From: Megascapheus bottae | Lineage: Eukaryota > Chordata > Mammalia > Rodentia > Geomyidae | Assembly (NCBI GenBank): GCA_024803745.1 | Contig: JANJXV010000013.1 | Location: 36,570,001-36,634,000 of the forward strand | Length of the DNA stretch: 64,000 nucleotides | Reading direction: 5' to 3' | Part shown: piece by piece, positions 21,430 through 32,125 of the stretch | Layout: the number at the start of each line of letters is the position of its first letter | Position numbering within the stretch: the first letter of the stretch is position 1 | Position numbers and translations under genes: made by a program | The notes under the pieces: generated by a model | Seen by the model: only the letters and a program-made list of their open reading frames with translations | Database searches by the model: none | Told to the model about the DNA's origin: nothing

Positions 21430-22710
21430 CTGATTAATAAAACTATTTTATCTATAATTACACTTGACTGATAATAATGTCCTCAAAGCCTGCATGGTTA
21501 GATTGGCTCAGATTGTCACATCTAGATTAGAGCTGAACTCCCTTTGAACTCTAGCCACACTGCAGGCCTCTCCAGCTCAGAGATTATAAATGGCTCTAGG
21601 TAGATTCACCCCACAGAACCAAGAGGGTAAGAATTCCAGCGCTGCTGGCTTTGTTTCTCTCTCCACCACTGTACAGCTAAGATTTCTGGAAATAATATGG
21701 ATCCAGCCAGGAGCCAGACCCCAGTCACTTTTCCTTTTCTAGCCTACCCTGTGGACTCCAGTGGGTCTCCTTTCAGACAAATGTCAATCTCAGAGTCTGT
21801 GGCAGAAGCTGCCTCCATTACCATGGTGAAAATAAACAGTTTAATTCCTGGCTCTTGGGCTCTTGGGGACAGACTCCAGTGAGCCATAATTAACTCTTTC
21901 AAGTCTTCATAGTGTCCGAATAGTAAAAGATCTGATTCTTTATGATGTAACGCTGAATGGAGGTAGCGAGGAGGCCTTTGGGGCTAATTACATGTTGGAA
22001 CGAGGTTAACGACATGCCAGACATTCTTTACCTGGCTCCTCTGACATTGACAAGTCACTCAGTGACACGCTAAGGCTAAGGACAGCCACTGATTTTCAAC
22101 AAGGCAGGGACTAAAAACTGAACTAGACAGCCTCCTATCATTCTGGAATCTAGTTCCTCCCCTCTCTTTCCCAGATTCCAGGAATTAAGAAATCTTCATT
22201 TTAAATCCACATTCGATGTCAGTTCAGATCCACATCCTCTTGGGTTTCAGCTCTATCTTATACATTTTATACCAGTTGAATTTAGCCAAGGGAGAAAACA
22301 AAAGCCCACTATCTAAGCAAATGCTTTGGGGCCAAGTGGAAAGCATGTCTGTACAAATAAGCAAGGTGTGCATTCATACTAACAATGGAATCATAGTAAA
22401 ACACCAAACAGGTGGAAATGAGTGCTGATAACAGCTGCCATTCCAAGCTAGACCTCCTGGACCACTCTGCACATGGCCACATCCGCATTTCCAAGTCACA
22501 CACACAAGGACACACAACAGCGACTCCTTTTTCAGCTTCCCAGCCAGGGCCAGGCATGAGCTGAGCTTTGGGGATCTAGCTTCAAGGAACTCTGGCCAAC
22601 CGCAAGGGTACCACGTGCAGCTTTACCAGCTCCCTGACATTCCTTTCTCTGGATGGGACCAGAGGTAGAACTGAATCTCCCACTCAGGCTGGGTGGAGAA
22701 AAGTTGTCAC
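21430..22710. other. Repeat-poor block, AT-motif rich
   Basis: No repeat recognised over about 1.28 kb. TAATTA/ATTAA homeodomain-type motifs cluster at 21431-21475 and 21885-21990 (CATAATTAACTC, GCTAATTACATG). Candidate conserved non-coding sequence; conservation cannot be judged here. Confidence 0.4.
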
Positions 22711-22712
22711 CG

Positions 22713-22715
22713 ACA

Positions 22716-22756
<41 letters not shown>

Positions 22757-22763
22757 ACACACA

Positions 22764-22818
<55 letters not shown>
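22713..22818. repeat. (CA)n microsatellite, 106 bp
   Basis: Longest CA array in the window, with three TA interruptions before a pure 3' block. Confidence 0.98.
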
Positions 22819-22820
<2 letters not shown>

Positions 22821-23283
22821 CACTCACCTCAGTTCATCCGTCCCACCAGGCTGTGCTGGACTCAGGTTCTCTGATGTTGTCATCACCCCAACCTGTGATG
22901 GCCCCGGCTGGATGGGCCTCTGTTCATCAGCAAGCAGGACACCACATGGCTGGGTGCAGCTAGGTGACACCTCCTCAGGCTGTCCCAGCCCCCAGCAGCC
23001 TCCCAGGAGCAGCAGACTTCTGGAATGGCAGCCAGCAGCTGGCTCGTCCACCTCCACAATGGCCAGGTGTCAACAGAGGGTCAGATGAGTCTCTGACTTA
23101 GACAGAAACTTCCTAAGAGAGACAGACAGACAGACAAGGCACGCAACACAGACAGGTGCCTGCTCTCTGGCCACACGTTGCTATAGTCTGAGTGTGCTAC
23201 CACCAACCACCACAGACCTGTGGTCTCCCTGGGAGGCGAGCCTCAGCGTCCTGAGGAGCCAAGGAGAAATGTGTCAGACAGAG
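22819..23283. other. GC-richer unique sequence
   Basis: Above-average GC, with a short (GACA)n at 23116-23137. Open frames have no family resemblance. No CpG clustering is seen. Confidence 0.4.
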
Positions 23284-23284
23284 C

Positions 23285-23455
23285 TTGTCAGCACCTCAGC
23301 ACCCTGCCAAACAGTAATTATCCAAGCCTCGTGCCACCCAAGAGAGGGAGGGCAATATTTTTATCCCCATTTTATGGAAGGGTAAGTGGAGGCCCAGGGA
23401 GGTCAGACAACCACTTGAGCCAGACAGTCAGAGGCTAAACTTAGCCCTGAGGGTG
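23285..23455 (-). mobile_element. MIR fragment
   Basis: TTTTTATCCCCATTTTATGGAAGGGTAAG, CCAGGGAGGTCAGACAACC, GAGGCTAAACTTAGCCCTGA: antisense MIR. Confidence 0.75.
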
Positions 23456-24428
23456 GCTGACTCACAGATTACCACTGGAGCTTGGGTGAAGCCGGGCCTT
23501 CGGGAACAGCCACAGGCAGATCTACTCTGTGGCGGCTGGGGTAGGGGGAGCTCAGTGGAGGCCCATGTTCTCTTTGAGGCTGTTAAAGAGACTCCATGGC
23601 TGTTTCCTTTGCTCGGCTGGCTCTGTCTCCTTCCAGCCCCTATCTGCCTCTATTTTCTCTCTTCTAGCCTGTTTAGTATTTGTCCAGCACACTTCTCTCT
23701 TAGAGAGGAGGAGCCTGCCATACTCTGCAAAGAAAACTTTCCTTAGGCAGCTGGGTTAGGAGAAGGTACAATCCATACTCTATGCTTTGCATTCCAAGCA
23801 TATTCCATGATTAAAAGCTCTAAGAAGTCCTCCAGTGAAGAAACCTGTTTCATTTTGCTTCACCCCACCTTTCCTACACTTCTTTGGGACAATTTTTCTA
23901 GTAACACCCATTGAAATACCATCCCAGCTAGGGCTCTAGTAGATTCCTAAGGTGACATGCTGATAGGAAGGTCATGTTCCCAAGGTCAGGAGTGCTGCTT
24001 CCGTGACAGTATGTGTCATAGTGACTTCTCCCATCCTGCGGTGGCATTTCTCTCATATGTATTCATCTTTTCTTTTCTTCCTCCACCCCCTTCCGTCCTT
24101 CCCCCAAGGTATCTAGAAGATATCCTTCTTATCATCAGTGTCAATGTAACCTACCATCTCCACAGAGCGACTTCTCCTGACTACCCTCTCTAAAATAATC
24201 TCTTCTGTGAGGGGAGCCTGCTGCATGAGCCCAGGAACAGCCCTTCTGTAGACCACAACACAAGCGGTGCTCCTTAGAACTGTGCAATATGGTTGTCTCT
24301 GTGTCTCCCAGTCCTCTTACTTTCCTTCAGTTTTCTTCACCATACTTTCCATTATGTGACGCTATAATTACTTACATAGTTATTTGCTTATCGATCATCT
24401 TTAGAACACATTACAGCTTCTTGCTATG
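23456..24428. other. Unique sequence
   Basis: No repeat recognised over about 1 kb. Open frames are short and unrelated to known families. Confidence 0.4.
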
Positions 24429-24429
24429 C

Positions 24430-24500
24430 AAGATGAGTGAAAAAGCTTACCAAGAACTTGACACCCTGAGTTCAAGGCCCAGTACTGGTCCATTTGCACG
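24430..24500 (+). mobile_element. tRNA-like SINE 3' part
   Basis: AAAAAGCTTACCAAGAACTTG..CCTGAGTTCAAGGCCCAGTAC resembles the 3' half of the tRNA-like SINE part, and a CA array follows. Confidence 0.55.
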
Positions 24501-24508
24501 GGCGTGCT

Positions 24509-24510
<2 letters not shown>

Positions 24511-24562
<52 letters not shown>
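24511..24562. repeat. (CA)n microsatellite
   Basis: About 26 CA units between a tRNA-like SINE tail and a B1-like piece. Confidence 0.98.
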
Positions 24563-24563
<1 letters not shown>

Positions 24564-24690
24564 CTTGCATGATGATGCCTGTCTGTAATCCCAGCTACAG
24601 AGAAGTTAGAGATAGTATAATCAAGGTTTGAGGCTGGCCTGTGCTGAATTACTATGAGACCCTCTCTGAAAACAACCCCAAAAGTAAGGA
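24563..24690 (+). mobile_element. B1-like SINE fragment
   Basis: TGATGCCTGTCTGTAATCCCAGCTAC, GGTTTGAGGCTGGCCTGTGC, GAGACCCTCTCTGAAAAC: sense B1-like. Confidence 0.7.
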
Positions 24691-25356
24691 CTCTTACTTT
24701 TCTTGAAGGATCTGCTGTAGTCGCACTTCCTACAGGAGTTTTCTTGGAGTCCTGCTTCTCTGCTAACATGTACACTTCCCCCATCCCATGACTGTATCTG
24801 AGTTTTGATTTTTTGTTGTTTTCCTCTTTCATTCAGCTGTCTGGTGTGGCCTTTTTCAACCTTTTCTGGAATTCACAGCTGGACACAACTGTGTACTCAA
24901 CTGCCTGTGTATATTCGGAGCTGAGTTTATTTCTGTCATTGCTGCTAAAGATGAATTCTTTACCATGAGCTGGATGAAGAGTGGTCAAAGGCTTTTTATC
25001 TTATGTGCCCACATTGTTTAATGGCCACAGCTTCCAGAGAAGCTGTGTGTGGCCACAATGCCACATACACTTAGCAATGTTGCTGTGCTCGTACGCGTGG
25101 CAAGGCAGACCCCAAGCACCTTTATTTGCTGTTTCTAATTTAGACCTTAGAGAGAGAGGCTCAATTGTTATTCACTTAAATGGCAAATGTTGTTAACTTA
25201 AATACCACTGAATGGATTAAGTGATATTTGGAAAAGAGTTTCAGGTGGGAGACCAGGTAATGTAGCAGTCCCAGCCCTTGGGTATGGTTCTTGTCTATGT
25301 TCCTGGTGTTGGAAGCGAGAGCATGGAATGACAGAGAAAGCCTTTCTTTTGTGTAA
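24691..25356. other. Unique sequence
   Basis: Nothing recognised. Confidence 0.35.
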
Positions 25357-25357
25357 A

Positions 25358-25850
25358 ACAGTTTTTTAATTGTGAAGCTGATGTACAGAAGGATTACAGT
25401 TACATAAGTAAGGTAATGAGCACCTTTCTTTTTCAAATATTGTTATCCCCTCCCTTGTTTTCTCCTTCTCCCCCCCACTCCCCTCCTCCCCAAATTGTGA
25501 AGTTCATTTCCAACTTAGTATCTAGGGAGTATCACGGCTGCATTGCTTCACACTTTGCCCTGCAAAGTTTCTGTGATTCCCCTTCCCATCTGCAAATTAA
25601 ATAAACTTATATACAAGACAAAGGGCACAGAAATAAAAAAAACCGTGACAACAGGGCATATACCAAAGTGGGGCGGGGAGGAGAAAGGGGCAAAAGAACT
25701 AACTGTAAATCAGACATGATAAAAAACTTCTTGTTTCCATTTCTGATAGTCACATGCACCTAGCCATTGTGATCCTCTGCTAAGAACATCACAGACATAT
25801 TCTAGTTATTACAAATGAGTGAAACCATGCAGCCTGTGTTTCTTTGGGTC
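25358..25850 (-). mobile_element. Old L1 3' end
   Basis: Antisense 3' UTR motif GTGAAGCTGATGTACAGAAGG..AAGTAAGGTAATGAGCAC, then a CCCCTCC-rich stretch. The far end GAGTGAAACCATGCAGCC..TTTCTTTGGGTCT resembles the ORF2/3' UTR border of rodent L1. More diverged than the young copies. Confidence 0.7.
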
Positions 25851-26393
25851 TCATGGTTTTGTGTGGGTTGAGGATAAGGGAGGGGAGGGGATTACAGGAA
25901 AGAACCAGCCAGGATAGAGTAGAAATTGTTCAGAAATTGTTCAGCCAGCTTCCTAGGATGGAGACCAAGCCAGTAAGCTTTTCAACTGTTTCTGCCCTGT
26001 AACAGTGGAGTAGGGGAAATATTTGAGCATTGATTAAAAAAAAAATAAAAAAGACAAAGCCTTTGAATAGCACCTGAAATCAGCAGTAATAACAACAAAG
26101 ACAACAGATAAAATGTTAAGGAGGCACCACTTTCTGCTCGGAGCACAGTGTCTTCTCTAGGTAGTTTATTCATCCCATCCCCAAATATTTACCTTAGTCC
26201 ATCATGATCTGGGCACTGAGGCTATAATAACATACACCGTCGTGAGTGCTTGAAAGGAAAATGCAAGACTATTTTTTGGTTCATGACCCTGTTTAGTGGG
26301 CTTAAAGGTAGCTCCCCCAGAGATAATCTAACTACCAATTTCCGAGAGCCTCTGAATGGCATATCAGATAGCCCTAATTTGCGTGCAGTAAAT
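25851..26393. other. Unique sequence
   Basis: A purine-rich stretch near 25870-25895 and an A-run near 26035-26055. No gene recognised. Confidence 0.35.
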
Positions 26394-26394
26394 G

Positions 26395-26530
26395 TAAGGA
26401 CATTTTCAGTTTGCTTTTCAGATAGGATCTTACAATAACTTTTCCCAGGCCAGTTCCAAACCATGATCTTCCTATCTCTACCTCCTGAGTAGCTGGGATT
26501 ATAGGCATATACCACCACGTAGCTAAGGAA
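26395..26530 (-). mobile_element. B1-like SINE fragment
   Basis: CAGATAGGATCTTACAATAAC, CCAGGCCAGTTCCAAACCATG, CCTCCTGAGTAGCTGGGATTATAGGC: antisense B1-like half without Geo. Confidence 0.7.
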
Positions 26531-26579
26531 GAATCTTAAGACAAACTTCAATCTGGATTGTCTATGGGGTCCTTAAATG

Positions 26580-26860
26580 CTGTGATATGCATTTTTATAA
26601 GATAGGCAGAGGGGGTACAGGGATAGACACACACAGAAGAAAGGATGAGGACAAGTGCTGTGGACACAAGCCAAGGATTGATGGTAGTTCCTGGAAATCA
26701 GAAGAGGCCAGGACAAAATCTCCCATCTTTGGAAGGGGCCATGGATAGCTGAGCTCTTGATTTACAACCTCTGGTCTCCTGGGAGACAACAAACTACTGT
26801 TGTAAGCCAACAAACTTGTAGGAATTGTTAATAGTGGCCTAGGAATCTCACGCATATATG
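26580..26860 (+). mobile_element. Ancient interspersed repeat, family not assigned
   Basis: ACACACACAGAAGAAAGGATG, ACACAAGCCAAGG, then CTTGATTTACAACCTCTGG, CTGTTGTAAGCCAACAAACTTGT and GTGGCCTAGGAATCTCAC follow in order. I recognise this as the 3' part of a widespread mammalian repeat that also occurs at 29730-30075. I cannot name the family. Confidence 0.55.
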
Positions 26861-27574
26861 ACTACAAATTCTCTGTAGAGAAATCAGATGAGTCCAAAGA
26901 AGGAAAATCACCTTTCACAGCTGGCATTATCTGAACGCTTTCCCTTGCCTATTTGTTCCTTTGTACAATTATAAAGACTTCTATTCTATGTGTCTTATTC
27001 ATGTGCGGTGATTTATTTAACTACTTTATGTTAGATGTTTTGGTTCTTTCTAGTTTTACAAACAACATTGCATGATCCTTTGGCTGGTAGCTCCTGGAGT
27101 GGGCACTGTGCCCAGAGTGTAGAGTGAGCTTCCCAAAGCCAAGCCAGCACACCATTATGAGTCTATGGGGTAGGATGAACGGAGGGCAGGCCAGGCCAAG
27201 CTTGTTAGCATGAGAGAGCAGCTTTAAAACACACACTATTTTTTTGTGTTGTTGTTGTTGGTGGTGGTGGTGGTGTTTTGTTTTGTTTTTTATTTTTTAA
27301 TGAAGATTAGAGTAAGATTTCTGTCCCAGCTGAGAAGAGGAGGGTATTTTCAAGTTTGGATCCAGAGAAAGGTAGAGACACTGGAAAATATAGATTTGTG
27401 GCTGTGCCTTAACATAGCTGGTTAGAAAATCTCAGTTGTCGGGTTGTTGTCTCAGTTCCACCCCACTGTACGGGCTGCACATGTTAACATTTCCTGCATG
27501 TTAAACAGCCCTCCTCCAGCAGCCCTGGGAGGCCACATGGCTTTGTAGAGGAACAGTGAGCTATCACCAAATGT
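26861..27574. other. Unique sequence with T/G simple repeat
   Basis: (TTG)n, (GGT)n and T-rich simple sequence at 27243-27300. No exon recognised. Confidence 0.4.
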
Positions 27575-27575
27575 T

Positions 27576-27672
27576 CCTTCATAAGGTGGCTTCTAAGCTG
27601 AACTGGAATCCAGACATAGGTCAAACATGTCCAGAGTGCTTTGATTACATTTCCAGGGTCTACTTTGTCAAC
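27576..27672. repeat. Copy A of a local look-alike pair
   Basis: About 80% identical by eye to 28622-28720 over some 92 bp. Shared strings are GTGGCTTCTAAGC, CCAGAGTGCTTTG and TTACATTTCCAGGG. The sequence is MIR-like in part. Confidence 0.7.
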
Positions 27673-28130
27673 CAGGAAAATGCCAGTTTGATTTGTCCAG
27701 GGGATTATATGTATTCATTGTCTTGTGTGTTACCATGTCACCATATTTCCTTTGGGTGGGGAAAGGTGACTTGAATTGGAGGAAGGAACAAGAAAATGCA
27801 CTTGAACTTCAATGATCAGCTGATGAAATTCTTACACATGCTACAACCTCAAAGACAGAATGCTAAATGAGCCAGTCACAAAGGGACAAATACTGTAAGA
27901 TTTGAGATACACAATTTTCACACTTGTAGAAACAGAGGGAGAATTTCTAAGTGTAGAGCAAGGTATTGAGGACTCTTATTTAATGAGTACTAAGTTTCAT
28001 TTTGGGAAGATGAAAACATTCAAGAGATAGATGGTGGGTGACAGTTGTATAGCATTATAGATATACTTAACATTGCCAATTTATATGCCTAACAATAGTA
28101 AAAGTGATACATTTTATATTTTAAGTTTAT
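27673..28130. other. Unique AT-rich sequence
   Basis: Nothing recognised between the look-alike copy and the SINE. Confidence 0.35.
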
Positions 28131-28131
28131 T

Positions 28132-28365
28132 TTTGTACCAGTATGTTAGGACTCAAACTCAAGGCCTTAGTCTTCCACTTGGCTTTTTTACTCAAAGCTG
28201 GTGATCTATCACTTGAGCCAGACCCTCCACTTTTGGCTTTTTGCTGGTGTGTCCGAAACAGGAGTATCACAAACTTTTCTACCCAAACTGGCTTTGAACA
28301 ACAATCTTCAGATCTCAGCTTCCTGAATATCTAGAATTATAGGTATGAGCCACCAGTGCCTGGTC
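28132..28365 (-). mobile_element. B1-like/Geo composite SINE
   Basis: Antisense: TTAGGACTCAAACTCAAGGCC, GATCTATCACTTGAGCCAGAC, CAGATCTCAGCTTCCTGAATA, GGTATGAGCCACCAGTGCC. Confidence 0.92.
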
Positions 28366-28559
28366 AGAAGTTTTATTTTATATATATCTTACCACAGTAA
28401 AAAGGGCAAAGAAATGGTTATCACTCATCTAGGAATTCATCTAGGATAACAAGATGGGAAAAGAACAGGGGTCAAAGTGAAGCCTAGAGGGTCCTGTAGC
28501 TAGGAAATAAATATTTAGGTATAAGGACTAGGCTTTGGTATCTATCTTACCAATCTCAC

Positions 28560-28621
28560 AGCACCTCTGTGGTTAGTTTCCCCCCATTACAAGGATAAAA
28601 TTAAATTTAGTGAGGTAAAGC
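28560..28621 (-). mobile_element. MIR-like left flank of copy B
   Basis: TTTCCCCCCATTACAAGGATAAAATTAAATTTAGTGAGG resembles antisense MIR and continues into copy B. Confidence 0.5.
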
Positions 28622-28720
28622 AGCTTCATAAAGTGGCTTCTAAGCAGAACTGAAATGCAGACATAAGTCATATGTATCCAGAGTGCTTTGGTTACATTTC
28701 CAGGGCCTCTTCTACCACAA
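28622..28720. repeat. Copy B of a local look-alike pair
   Basis: See 27576-27672. This copy reads into recognisable antisense MIR on its left, which indicates the pair derives at least partly from MIR. Confidence 0.7.
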
Positions 28721-28769
28721 AATGGGTTTTGCACAATTGTGTGCACACACCAGTGGCTTCCAATGATCA

Positions 28770-28895
28770 TTTATCACATTTGATGGACAAAGATAGACTT
28801 AGAGGTTAAGAGATTTGCCTAACTGATCACAGCTGATGTGTGGTAGACAGTGTTTGAACTTGGGTTTGCTTGAATTTAAAACCAGTGTGAGGTTC
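28770..28895 (-). mobile_element. MIR fragment
   Basis: AGACTTAGAGGTTAAGAGATTTGCC, GTTTGAACTTGGGTTTGCTTG: antisense MIR. Confidence 0.75.
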
Positions 28896-29598
28896 TGTAG
28901 CATTTCAAGCATTATCAGTCTGACTTTCAGCAGCACTGGGAAAAGAGATGATTTGCTGGTGTTGTCCATGTATCTACATAGCATGTATATAGTCACTGTT
29001 TTAAGAAGGTCCATGGCTCATGGAAGCATCCTTTCTGATGGCTTGAGCATGTCCAGTTGTACAGAATACCTTAATTCGTTTTGGAGGCCTCCTGACATGC
29101 AATCGATTTCATCCTAGGAATATTCTCTCTGAGATACTCTGTCACACTGATTTGTTGACTCTTCTGTGTTGGCTATCAGGTTACATGGGAGGACCCCGTG
29201 GGTCGGATTTATCTTTGCAGCCTCAGTGTCTCACACCGTGTTCAACTTGCAGAAAGAGCTCATTACATATTCATTTTAAGAATGCTTGAAAAAGCCAGAG
29301 AGGCAGATGTAAAATTTCTATCAACTCTTCAGGAACAGGTTTCTTGGGATGCATAAATGAGATTTTCCCTGAAGAACACTGGGTTAATTTTTCTCCTGAT
29401 TTTGGTGTTCATTTCTATTCATCTGAAAATTTTGGACTGTGTTTTTTTCTGGAGAAACAGAAATAGATACAGTCAACATTGCTTTGAGGAGGTTATAGTT
29501 TAGAAGGGTGATTCAAAATGACATACAAATTCCATGAACAGAATCTTTATCTTGTGTCTAGAGAGAGATAGGAATTTTCTGGAGAAGGACAAGGAGAG
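28896..29598. other. Repeat-poor unique block
   Basis: About 700 bp without a recognised repeat. Includes TTCATTTTAAGAATGC and mixed-composition stretches at 29030-29300. Candidate conserved non-coding sequence only. Confidence 0.4.
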
Positions 29599-29599
29599 G

Positions 29600-29735
29600 A
29601 AACGGAATAGAGGTGTTAAGACCCCCAAGCTTGAGCATCTCAATTGCTCATTGGCTGTGTGGTCCTGGCAGGTTACATAAAGTCCTTAGAACTCAATCTC
29701 TTTTGTGAGGAAAATAGGGGAGGATTATAGATTGA
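29600..29735 (+). mobile_element. MIR fragment
   Basis: GCTCATTGGCTGTGTGGTCCTGGCAGGTTAC, CTCAATCTCTTTTGTGAGGAAAATAGGGG: sense MIR core. Confidence 0.75.
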
Positions 29736-30075
29736 ATGTTAAAATTCTTACCTGCTCTACCTACGAATGTAACACTATTTGAAAACAAAATCATTACAGA
29801 TGATCAAGGTAAGGTGCAATTGTTAAGATAGATCCTAATTCAATATGATATCCTTATTAAAAAGGGAGACTTGAACTCAGAGAAGGCATCCACAGAGATA
29901 AATGATCTGAAGACAGATAGAAGACAACCATCTGCAAGCCAAGGATGCCTGGAACTGCCAGAAGCTCTGGCATGGAATAGATTCCTCCTCACAGCTTTCA
30001 GAAAGAAAGGCTGACACCTTAGTCCCTGACCTTGAACTTTTAGACTTTAGAACTGCCTTAGCAAACTAACCCAGG
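29736..30075 (+). mobile_element. Ancient interspersed repeat, family not assigned
   Basis: CCTAATTCAATATGATATCC, AGACAACCATCTGCAAGCCAAGG, GAAAGGCTGACACCTTAG and TTTAGACTTTAGAACTG occur in the order of a widespread old mammalian repeat, the same type as 26580-26860. I cannot name the family with confidence. Confidence 0.65.
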
Positions 30076-30500
30076 GGTTGAAGGCAATAACAGCTTTGTT
30101 CTCAGCATAAAGTGCTTAATAACAGTCGGCAGAATGGCCATTCTTGAACAAGGGAATTAACTGGGTCTAGCAAAAGTGGTAACATTTGTATTAGAGCTTA
30201 AAAGTTGGGAGGGGGGTAGAGTTGGAAAAAGGGGAAGGAAGAAGAACTTATGGAAGCATCATTTGGATGACATCTTGGATTGAAACTTAGTCCCTACATT
30301 CTTCCTTTTGGCCTAAGGACAAATTGTCATTGGGAATATGGGGCATCACTTTTTTAAACAAGTGTCCCTAAGCCTGTGCAAGGCACTGCTCACTCTCTTT
30401 CCTTTTTCTTCCATCAGTGATCTAGATGTTCTTCTTTATGATCCCTTTTTATGTCTCCTCCCTGCCATAACTTCACTTCAAGCAAATCCTAGATCAAATT

Positions 30501-30504
<4 letters not shown>
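30076..30504. other. Unique sequence
   Basis: Nothing recognised. Confidence 0.35.
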
Positions 30505-30558
<54 letters not shown>

Positions 30559-30560
30559 TG
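30505..30560. repeat. (TG)n microsatellite
   Basis: About 26 TG units with TA interruptions. It abuts a short antisense Geo-like SINE remnant. Confidence 0.97.
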
Positions 30561-30615
30561 TAGACTTGAACTTAGGACATCTCATTCTCACTTGTCTTTT
30601 TCTGCTCAAGATGCC
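30561..30615 (-). mobile_element. SINE Geo-end remnant
   Basis: AGACTTGAACTTAGGACATC and TTTTTCTGCTCAAG match the Geo 3' end. The rest of the SINE is missing. Confidence 0.6.
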
Positions 30616-31510
30616 ATGAATAAGACTATGAATATTATTTAAAAAGTAAGTAGCATGAGATCCTTGCTATTTTTGATGGCTAGTATTCCCTTTTGCTTCC
30701 AGAAACAGACATCAACTTTTCCTTTATAGAAGTCTTCACTCTTCCCCTTGGAGTTCTGCAGCCTGTAGTCCTGTCCCCTGGAAGGGTCCATGGGTCAGGA
30801 GTGGGAGGAGATAACATATAGCTCCAACAGGGCCAACCCACATTTTCAGTAGGCATAGTTATGGATCTTGAGAGCAGGTTGTCCCCTCTTTTTCTGGGAT
30901 AAAAAGTAGCAAGGACACTGACTGATCATTATAGGGATACTTTGCATAATTACACGGAAGAAACTATTGATGGGATAAAGGAAAAAGACTAAGAGCAAGA
31001 AATGGTGGAAATGAATATGAAGTGAGAAGGGGTAGGTATGCAAAATGTTCCCTGGTCTGCATTTACAAGGGCACTAATCGCATTGTGAAGGCCCCATCTA
31101 CATGCTCTCATCTAAACCCAATGATTTCAAATCCTGGGTCCACATACCTTCACTATGGGGCATACAGATTGAGGATTGAATAAAGTGACTACGTACTGAG
31201 CATTTGTTCACTTATAGAACAATATATTTACGAATTGATTTTGGCTATGGACATGCAGAATGTAGTTGCTGATGGAGAAATATTGATGCACTCCTAACAC
31301 TGCAGTTATTTATTTCTGAAATTGTGCCTATCCCATCGTGGACACTCAATAGTTGAGGAATAATAGTTGGGGAATAATGACTTGTAGTGGACTCTATTTT
31401 TCTTCTCCCTTAGTGTTCCATCTTCCACAGACTTCTTTTAGTTCCTGAGATTCTCCATACTTCCTTTTTTTTTTTTCCTTCTCAGGTTCTTTGCAAATCT
31501 TTCTGCCCAT
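30616..31510. other. Unique sequence
   Basis: No repeat confidently recognised over about 900 bp. T-run at 31465-31478. Confidence 0.35.
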
Positions 31511-31511
31511 C

Positions 31512-31770
31512 ACATCCTATATCCATTCAACTAACACTTAGCGTGTGCTAATTATGTGTGAAGCACTTGCATAGGTGATAGAGACAAACTTCAGCTCCAA
31601 TGAGTGTACTGCCTAGTTGGGACAGATAATGAAGAAATATGTGTCCTATCAGATGGAGGAAAGAGTTATAGAGAAAAATAAAACCAGGAAGAAGGGGCAA
31701 TGAGTGGTATGTTGGTGGGTAGACTTGTGGCAAATTTCAGTGCGATCACCGGGCATGCTCATTCCTTCAG
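31512..31770 (-). mobile_element. L2 3' end
   Basis: Antisense L2 landmarks in order: CATTCAACTAACACTTAGCGTGTGC, GTGAAGCACTTGCATAGGTG, AGAGACAAACTTCAGCTCC, GAAAAATAAAACCAGGAAGAAGG. Confidence 0.75.
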
Positions 31771-31774
31771 ACTC

Positions 31775-32077
31775 TTCCTGAACCAATGGGCTGGGAGAGA
31801 GAGCTTGTTTTACATCCCACAGCCCCTTCCCTTTCTTAGTCATTGTGTATCATCTTAGTGGCAGTGACTCCATGGAAAAAGTCTGCATGTTAAACTGAAA
31901 CTTAAAAAATCTTGGGTCCATTATATCCTCTTATTTATCTTTCTACTCCCAGAGGGCATTAGCCATAGTAATTTGGATTGTATTCTCCGTGTGTTTGCCT
32001 AGACATATTAGGACTTTGGGGAAGCAATTTACCAAATGAGCATTAAGTATTACATAGTTGCAAGCTTCTCAGATTTG

Positions 32078-32080
<3 letters not shown>
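31775..32080. other. Unique sequence
   Basis: Nothing recognised. Confidence 0.35.

Positions 32081-32124
<44 letters not shown>
32081..32124. repeat. (TG)n microsatellite
   Basis: 22 uninterrupted TG units. No SINE is adjacent. Confidence 0.98.

Positions 32125-32125
<1 letters not shown>

Noticed and set aside
22693..23088. 131-residue frame beginning with Thr/His repeats
   Set aside because: Created by the CA microsatellite running into unique DNA; no protein family resemblance.
22819..23283. Possible CpG island in the GC-richer stretch
   Set aside because: CG dinucleotides are sparse; GC richness comes from CC/GG and CAG/CTG content.
24401..24832. 143-residue minus frame
   Set aside because: Crosses a CA array and B1-like/tRNA-like SINE pieces; no gene.
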